Below, piece by piece: positions 17,799-22,268 of a stretch of 22,268 nt of DNA (its first letter is position 1; every line of letters begins with the position of its first letter). The notes below the pieces were generated by a model, which worked only from the letters and a program-made list of their open reading frames with translations, searched no databases and was not told where the DNA came from. A program made the translations under genes and the position numbers. Source of the DNA: DASZZV01 sp035544835 (GTDB lineage: Bacteria; Acidobacteriota; Thermoanaerobaculia; Gp7-AA8); contig DASZZV010000109.1 in NCBI GenBank assembly GCA_035544835.1, positions 1-22,268 on the forward strand, read 5' to 3'.

Positions 17799-18728
17799 CT
17801 ACTTCAGATAACTCATCATTTCTTTCGCCGTGGCGGCATCTTTTCCGTTTGGCTGGAGAGCCAGGTACTGCTGCAAGTTGGTCCTGGCCTCGGCATTCTT
17901 AGCCATGCGGACGTAGATCATTCCGAGCTCGTAATAGGCCCCGGCCATCTTCGGATCGGCGGAAATGGCCTGCTTGAGAAGAGGCTCGGCCTCGCTGTCG
18001 CGACCGGCATTGATCTCCTTGGCCGCATCATTGAAGAGCGCCGTGGCATTGGCGGGCGCTTTCTTTTTGAACTCAGACGCCTTGGTCTTGTCACCCATGG
18101 CCGTGTAGGCCTGAGACATGATCGTGTTGACATCAGCGTTGTCCGGATCGACGGCCAGGACCTTGTTCCCGGCTTCGACTGCCTTCTTCCAGTCTTTCTT
18201 CTGCGCGTAAAGATTGGTGAGCGCTATCCAGCCAGCGGTGAGACCGGGCTTCATTTTCACTGCTTCTTCGAACTTGGCGATCGCTTCATCGCGTTTTCCG
18301 GCGTTCGCAAGGGCGGCCCCGGCGTTGTAGGCCACCGCGGGATCATCTTTGGCCGGGACCGGTTTCGTGTCAGCGGCCGGTGCCGCCACGGCGCCGCTGC
18401 CGAGGGTGAAGTCACGACTGTTGCGCTCCGGGCTGAGCTTCAACTTCATTACTTCTTCGTAAGGGGCAAAGCCTTCCTTCGAGAAGACGAATTTGTAATG
18501 GATCGTTCCATCGAGAAGGAAGATCGCGAATCGGCCGTCTTTGCCGGTCTTGAAGGTGTTCTTGAAAGTCTTACCTTCTGTGGCGGTCACTTCGATGCTG
18601 GCGTCAGCAATCGCCTTTCCCGACGGGTCCAGGACGCGGCCGGTAATGCGGGCCTCCCCGATCGCGAACACGTTGCCAGCCATCGCCAGGGTGAAAGCGA
18701 GGAAGGACAGAACAATTGATTTGCGCAT
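17799..18728 (-). CDS. Exported protein with carboxypeptidase-regulatory-like domain and TPR repeats
   Basis: The 309-residue product has a cleavable signal peptide (MRKSIVLSFLAFTLAMAGNVFA). A beta-sandwich of the carboxypeptidase regulatory type follows (about 25-105, ITGRVLDPSGKAIADASIEV, ending in FTLGS). Then come about five tetratricopeptide-type repeats (130-305), for example AVAYNAGAALANAGKRDEAI and AGAYYELGMIYVRMAKNAEA. Such proteins act as periplasmic scaffolds for other envelope proteins. I chose ATG 18728, five bases after AAAGGAG; the adjacent ATG 18731 is closer. A hairpin terminator follows. A CRP-like palindrome lies about 85 bases upstream. The partner is unknown. Confidence 0.85.
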   Translation of the reverse strand: MRKSIVLSFLAFTLAMAGNVFAIGEARITGRVLDPSGKAIADASIEVTATEGKTFKNTFKTGKDGRFAIFLLDGTIHYKFVFSKEGFAPYEEVMKLKLSPERNSRDFTLGSGAVAAPAADTKPVPAKDDPAVAYNAGAALANAGKRDEAIAKFEEAVKMKPGLTAGWIALTNLYAQKKDWKKAVEAGNKVLAVDPDNADVNTIMSQAYTAMGDKTKASEFKKKAPANATALFNDAAKEINAGRDSEAEPLLKQAISADPKMAGAYYELGMIYVRMAKNAEARTNLQQYLALQPNGKDAATAKEMMSYLK

Positions 18729-18813
18729 CATGACTCCTTTTGAGTTGTCGTTTCGCAGATAACGATAATAACTACGCACGCATTCCGGAGCAGCGTCACG
18801 AATCGCTCGTTGC

Positions 18814-18829
18814 TGTGACGGCAGTCACG
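18814..18829 (-). promoter_or_regulatory. Candidate CRP/FNR-family operator upstream of the TPR gene
   Basis: TGTGA-N6-TCACG matches the CRP consensus TGTGA-N6-TCACA at nine of ten positions. It lies about 85 bases before the TPR start in the gap between that gene and speA. No regulator gene is in view. Confidence 0.35.
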
Positions 18830-18856
18830 GTTCACATCTAAAGCTGAGCCTGCCAG

Positions 18857-20788
18857 CTAGTCGAAACTTAGATACGTCTGGTCGCGGAGCCCTCTTTCAT
18901 AATCTGCCAGAAGGCGCATGGCCTCGTTGGGCTTGAGCCGATCCTGTTTGATGGCTGCATCGAACTGCGCCTTCATCTTTTTGGCCAGATCATTAACGTC
19001 GTACTGTGTAAGCGCCAGGACGTCTCCGATTGTATTTCCGGGAATGGTCTCCTCGACGTAGAACCCGGTGTCCTCATCCTCGTCGAGAAACACGTGCACT
19101 TCATTCACGCGTCCGAAGAGATTGTGGATGTCGCCCATGATGTCCTGGTACGCACCGGTCAGGAAGATGCCGAGGTAGTAAGGATCAGAACCGAGCTCAT
19201 GGAGCGGCAGAGTCGAGCGGACGTCGTTGAGGTCGATGAACTTCGACACTTTGCCGTCGGAATCGCAAGTGATGTCGACGAGTGTACTTTCGGAGGTTGG
19301 CCGTTCGTCGAGCCGATGAATGGGAACAATGGGGAAGAGCTGTCCCAGCGCCCAGTGATCTAGGAGCGACTGGAACACCGAGAAATTGCAGATGTGCTGA
19401 TCGGCCAGTTCCATCTTCAGGTTGGCGAGATCTTCAGGGATCTCCGACTCGTCGACGCCTTTGAGGAGCTCGGCGATGTGCTCAGCGGTACGCCAGTAGA
19501 GCGATTCGACACGAGCCTTCACATCGAGCTCGAGGATGCCGAGCTCGAACATGTTCTGAGCCTGTTCCTTGAGCTGAAGCAGGTCGTGCCATGACTCGTT
19601 GAGGTTGGCTTTGCTGAGATGGTTCTCGATGTAGAGGACATCGCGAATCAGCTTGTGATCGCGGGCCTGGACCTCGAGCGATTCGGCAGGAGTTTTCTCG
19701 ATGGAGCCGAAGGCCTGCACGACCAGAACGGAGTGATGGGCGACAATGGCGCGCCCCGATTCGGAGACGATGTTCGGGTGTGGCACCTTCTCCTCGTCGC
19801 AGATATCCATGACGTTGTAGATGATGTCGTTCGCGTACTCCTCGACGGTGTAGTTCATCGAGGAGTGAAAGGTGGAGCGTGAGCCGTCGTAATCGATGGC
19901 CAGACCGCCGCCGACATCGAGAAACTCGAGGTGATGCCCCATCTTGTGGAGCTTGGCGTAGTAACGTGCCGCTTCACGGACGGCGCGCTTGATCGTGAAG
20001 ATGTCGGGGATCTGCGAGCCGATATGAAAGTGCAGAAGCTTGAAAGCAGACTCCATCCCTGATTCCTGAAGGATGTGAATGGCCTCGAGGATCTCGGCTG
20101 TCGAGAGGCCGAATTTGGCGTGCTCACCGCCCGATGTGGCCCAGATGCCGGCGCCCTTGGCGAGCAGACGAACGCGCATGCCGATCCAGGGCTCGACGTT
20201 CATTTCCCTGGCGATGCGCACGATATTGCGAACCTCGGAGAGCTTCTCGGCGACGAGGATGATCTTCTTGCCAAGCTTGCGGCCGAGCATGGCGGTGCGA
20301 ATGTAATTGTTGTCTTTGTAACCATTACAGATGATCAGGGAGTCTGGATCGGTGTGGACCGCGAGCGCCGCAAAAACCTCGGGTTTGGAGCCGGCCTCGA
20401 TCCCGTAATTGTGCGGCCTGCCCGCTTCGAGGATTTCCTCGACCACCTCGCGCAGCTGATTCACCTTGATGGGGAAGACGCCTCGATAGGTCCCGCTGAA
20501 TCGATTCTCGGAGATAGCGTGCTGAAAGGCGGTGTTCAGAGCCTCGACGCGATGGCGGACGAGATCCTGAAACCGAATCAGCATAGGCGTGTGAAGTCCC
20601 TGTTCGAGGGCCTCCTTGACGACTTCGAAGATCGGGATGCGGCCGCCCTTTTCCTGCAGCGGAGCCACCGTTATCTGACCGCGATCATCGACGTCGAAGT
20701 AGCCGCCACCCCAGCGATCGATCATATACAGGGCAACGGCGTCTTCCTGTGACCACGAACGATCTACCGTCTTCTCTTCAGCTTGCAA
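18857..20788 (-). CDS. speA: Biosynthetic arginine decarboxylase
   Basis: The 643-residue protein matches the fold III, PLP-dependent SpeA family in length and sequence throughout. The PLP-binding lysine is K108 in YRGVFPIKVNQ. The glycine-rich phosphate site is FLDVGGGLAIDYDGS, and the C-terminal substrate part includes VDITCDSDGKV. It converts arginine to agmatine, the first step of the agmatine route to putrescine. The start is TTG 20788, nine bases after GGGGGAG; no better ATG lies nearby. The gene stands alone, without speB or an agmatine deiminase gene beside it. An inverted repeat (20866-21010) lies upstream. The identity is very secure. Confidence 0.96.
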   Translation of the reverse strand: MQAEEKTVDRSWSQEDAVALYMIDRWGGGYFDVDDRGQITVAPLQEKGGRIPIFEVVKEALEQGLHTPMLIRFQDLVRHRVEALNTAFQHAISENRFSGTYRGVFPIKVNQLREVVEEILEAGRPHNYGIEAGSKPEVFAALAVHTDPDSLIICNGYKDNNYIRTAMLGRKLGKKIILVAEKLSEVRNIVRIAREMNVEPWIGMRVRLLAKGAGIWATSGGEHAKFGLSTAEILEAIHILQESGMESAFKLLHFHIGSQIPDIFTIKRAVREAARYYAKLHKMGHHLEFLDVGGGLAIDYDGSRSTFHSSMNYTVEEYANDIIYNVMDICDEEKVPHPNIVSESGRAIVAHHSVLVVQAFGSIEKTPAESLEVQARDHKLIRDVLYIENHLSKANLNESWHDLLQLKEQAQNMFELGILELDVKARVESLYWRTAEHIAELLKGVDESEIPEDLANLKMELADQHICNFSVFQSLLDHWALGQLFPIVPIHRLDERPTSESTLVDITCDSDGKVSKFIDLNDVRSTLPLHELGSDPYYLGIFLTGAYQDIMGDIHNLFGRVNEVHVFLDEDEDTGFYVEETIPGNTIGDVLALTQYDVNDLAKKMKAQFDAAIKQDRLKPNEAMRLLADYERGLRDQTYLSFD

Positions 20789-20865
20789 TTCGATGATCTC
20801 CCCCGGATTGTTCTTCGTCGCGTCACCTCGTTTTTACGACTGCGAAGCATAGCAGGAAGCGCTGG

Positions 20866-21010
20866 GGCGTAGGGCCGCACGGCGTGCGGCCGGTACCTTC
20901 GCCCTGGAACGACGGCCGAAGGGCAGTCAGCGTGCGACCCGTGGTTCGGAGTCGATGCGTCAGCTAGCCCGCGAAAAAGGTATCGGCCGCACGCCGTGCG
21001 GCCCTACGCC
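20866..21010. repeat. Inverted repeat with palindromic GC arms
   Basis: Arms of 32 bases (20866-20897 and 20979-21010) match at 31 positions. Each arm contains its own palindrome, GGCCGCACGGCGTGCGGCC. The 81-base interior holds a GCCCT/AGGGC hairpin but no gene. It fills the space between speA and the aldo/keto reductase. Confidence 0.87.
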
Positions 21011-21040
21011 TGTCGTGGGAGACGGCCCCCGTCGCGAACG

Positions 21041-21913
21041 TCAGGCTCTCGAGAATTCGCTGGAGTTGATCTCTTCGACTTCTTCCGCGCCGAGTTTCAC
21101 GGCTGCGGCGTGGGCACTGTCGAGGGCGTGCTCGGGAGTGCTGGCGCCCGGAATCGGTACGACGCTTTTTCCCTGTGCTCGAACCCAGCCGAGGGTAACG
21201 GCCGCGGTGGAGACGCCTCGTTTCTTCGCGATCTTCTCGAGGACATCGAATGTGGGAATCTTGCGAGACAGTCGCTTGCCGCCGAGGGGGCTGTAGGCGA
21301 GGAAGGTGATCTGCTGGCTGTCGCATTCACTGACGATTTTCTCTTCGAGCGCTTCGCGGAAGTACGGGTTGAGCCTGTTCTGCACCGACGTGATGTCGAC
21401 GATCTGCTGTGCGGCGTGAAGCTGCTCGACCGATACGTTGCTCAGGCCCACGTACTCAATCTTCCCTTCATCACGGAGCGCGGCCAGCGTTTCTACGCTC
21501 TTCTCGAACGAGACATTTGGATCGGGCGCATGCAGTTGGTAGAGGAAGATCCGGTCGGTCTTGAGGGCCCGGAGGCTGGCCTCGCAGGCCTCGCGCAGGC
21601 GCTTCGGCGAACCATCCCGCGTCCACTCTCCTCGGGGGCGGCGAAAGCCGCCTTTGGTGGCGACCATGATCTGATCGCGATCGCCACGATGGTCGACGAT
21701 GCTGGCGATCAGCCGTTCGTTGTGTCCGATGTCGTCATCGTCGAGGCAGTAGACATCGGCGGTGTCGACGAAGTTGGTCCCGTTGTCGAGGGCGGCGCCG
21801 AGTGTCTCCTCGGCCTGCTCCTCCGAGGGACGTCCCTGAATCGAAAGTGGCATTCCACCAAAGCCCACGACCGAAATCGAACGTCCCGTTTTTCCCAGCT
21901 CCGTGTAATCCAT
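21041..21913 (-). CDS. Aldo/keto reductase
   Basis: The 290-residue protein starts at ATG 21913, five bases after AGGAGG. The TIM-barrel fold of the family is supported by the catalytic tetrad D50 (FVDTADVY), Y55, K87 (VATKGG) and H128 (YQLHAPD). The NADPH-binding part is near VPIPGASTPEHALDSAHAA. Enzymes of this group reduce aldehydes or ketones with NADPH in the cytoplasm. The FVDTADVY, SNVSVEQL and YSPLGGKRL blocks are typical of the YghZ/pdxI-like subgroup, but the substrate is unknown. Reading further upstream adds 60 residues (including TTTTT) that come from the repeat and a GTT microsatellite, so I excluded them. The gene is alone on its strand between two inverted repeats. Confidence 0.93.
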   Translation of the reverse strand: MDYTELGKTGRSISVVGFGGMPLSIQGRPSEEQAEETLGAALDNGTNFVDTADVYCLDDDDIGHNERLIASIVDHRGDRDQIMVATKGGFRRPRGEWTRDGSPKRLREACEASLRALKTDRIFLYQLHAPDPNVSFEKSVETLAALRDEGKIEYVGLSNVSVEQLHAAQQIVDITSVQNRLNPYFREALEEKIVSECDSQQITFLAYSPLGGKRLSRKIPTFDVLEKIAKKRGVSTAAVTLGWVRAQGKSVVPIPGASTPEHALDSAHAAAVKLGAEEVEEINSSEFSRA

Positions 21914-21987
21914 GATGCCCTCCTGGCAGCGCGCGCTCGTCAGCGACGAATGATATGGCAAGCGAGGCGAACGAAGAGGTTCCGTGG

Positions 21988-22127
21988 GGGTTGTTGTTGT
22001 TGTCATCCCGAGCAAGGGCGGGTGTGCGGGAGGGGCGAGGGACCTCGCAAGCCAGTACATTCGCCATTCCACGAGGCGCGGATCTGAACTCAAAATGTAC
22101 TAGTTTGCGAGGTCCCTCGCCCCTCCC
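21988..22127. repeat. TCATCCCGAGC-type inverted repeat, with GTT microsatellite
   Basis: Arms at 22028-22061 and 22094-22127 match at 32 of 34 positions (GGGAGGGGCGAGGGACCTCG... ), and weaker pairing extends outwards through AGGGCGG. TGTCATCCCGAGC at 22001 joins it to the 7440 family. A short GTT repeat (21988-22002) precedes it. This is the gap upstream of the aldo/keto reductase; no gene was seen in 21914-22268. Confidence 0.85.
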
Positions 22128-22182
22128 ACCCCTCCGCCCTCGCTTCTAAGAAACTCCCTGTATTTACGCGGGTTCCCCGATG

Positions 22183-22210
22183 TGTCATCCCGAGCCGCAG
22201 CGAGGGATCT
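22183..22210. repeat. Further copy of the TCATCCYGAGC repeat (edge of element)
   Basis: TGTCATCCCGAGC...GCGAGGGATCT matches the left side of the repeat at 7441-7468 with few changes. The partner arm is not visible before the window ends at 22268. Confidence 0.6.
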
Positions 22211-22268
22211 GGGCGGGGGCCCTTCCATCGTGGTGCTCGCAAACATTTTCGATTGCCAAGGGTCTAAG

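Noticed and set aside
20996..22087. A 363-codon frame opposite the aldo/keto reductase
   Set aside because: The reverse frame contains the full catalytic tetrad of the reductase family; the forward frame has no recognisable motif.

Overview
The window looks like an ordinary chromosomal segment of a GC-rich Gram-negative bacterium. It carries a Wzm/Wzt polysaccharide exporter, lipoproteins, an FtsB-like divisome protein, B12-dependent methionine synthase and a biosynthetic arginine decarboxylase. There are no tRNA or rRNA genes and no transposase, integrase or phage genes. The gene mix, together with abundant intergenic hairpin repeats of the 'TCATCCTGAGC...GGATCT' type, would fit a member of the Acidobacteriota or a neighbouring phylum. 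That placement is an inference.

Layout. (1) 1-1634: the tail of an unknown gene, a 28-residue lysine-rich protein, a small membrane protein, and an MJ0042 zinc-ribbon/FHA protein. (2) 1708-10687: a surface-polysaccharide region with ABC permease and ATPase (Wzm/Wzt), GT4 glycosyltransferase, a methyltransferase with an odd N-terminal domain, and a GT-C-like membrane protein that overlaps a small CPXCG protein. Two unrelated genes, an FtsB-like protein and an M49-type metallopeptidase lipoprotein, sit between them. (3) 10789-11619: a histone-H1-like protein with 20 pentapeptide repeats and an acidic tail, with its own promoter and terminator. (4) 11868-13034 (minus): a two-domain Lrp/AsnC-like protein resembling fused siroheme decarboxylase subunits (AhbA/AhbB). 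(5) 13223-17162: a probable SAM-II riboswitch with a rho-independent terminator leading into metH. (6) 17159-18728 (minus): a lipoprotein and a secreted TPR protein. (7) 18857-21913 (minus): speA and an aldo/keto reductase.

Intergenic DNA is the most unusual part. Nearly every larger gap holds a long inverted repeat. Three carry (ATTGAGA)n-type or related AT-rich arms, two are cloverleaf-like elements bracketing the AhbA/B-like gene, one contains palindromic GC arms, and two belong to the TCATCCYGAGC family. One of them supplies the last codons of wzt.

Functionally, the exporter, glycosyltransferases and methyltransferase plausibly build and export a capped surface glycan. metH, under an apparent SAM-sensing leader, supplies methionine and thus SAM for methylation. 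The strongest regulatory discovery is the SAM-II-like leader of metH.
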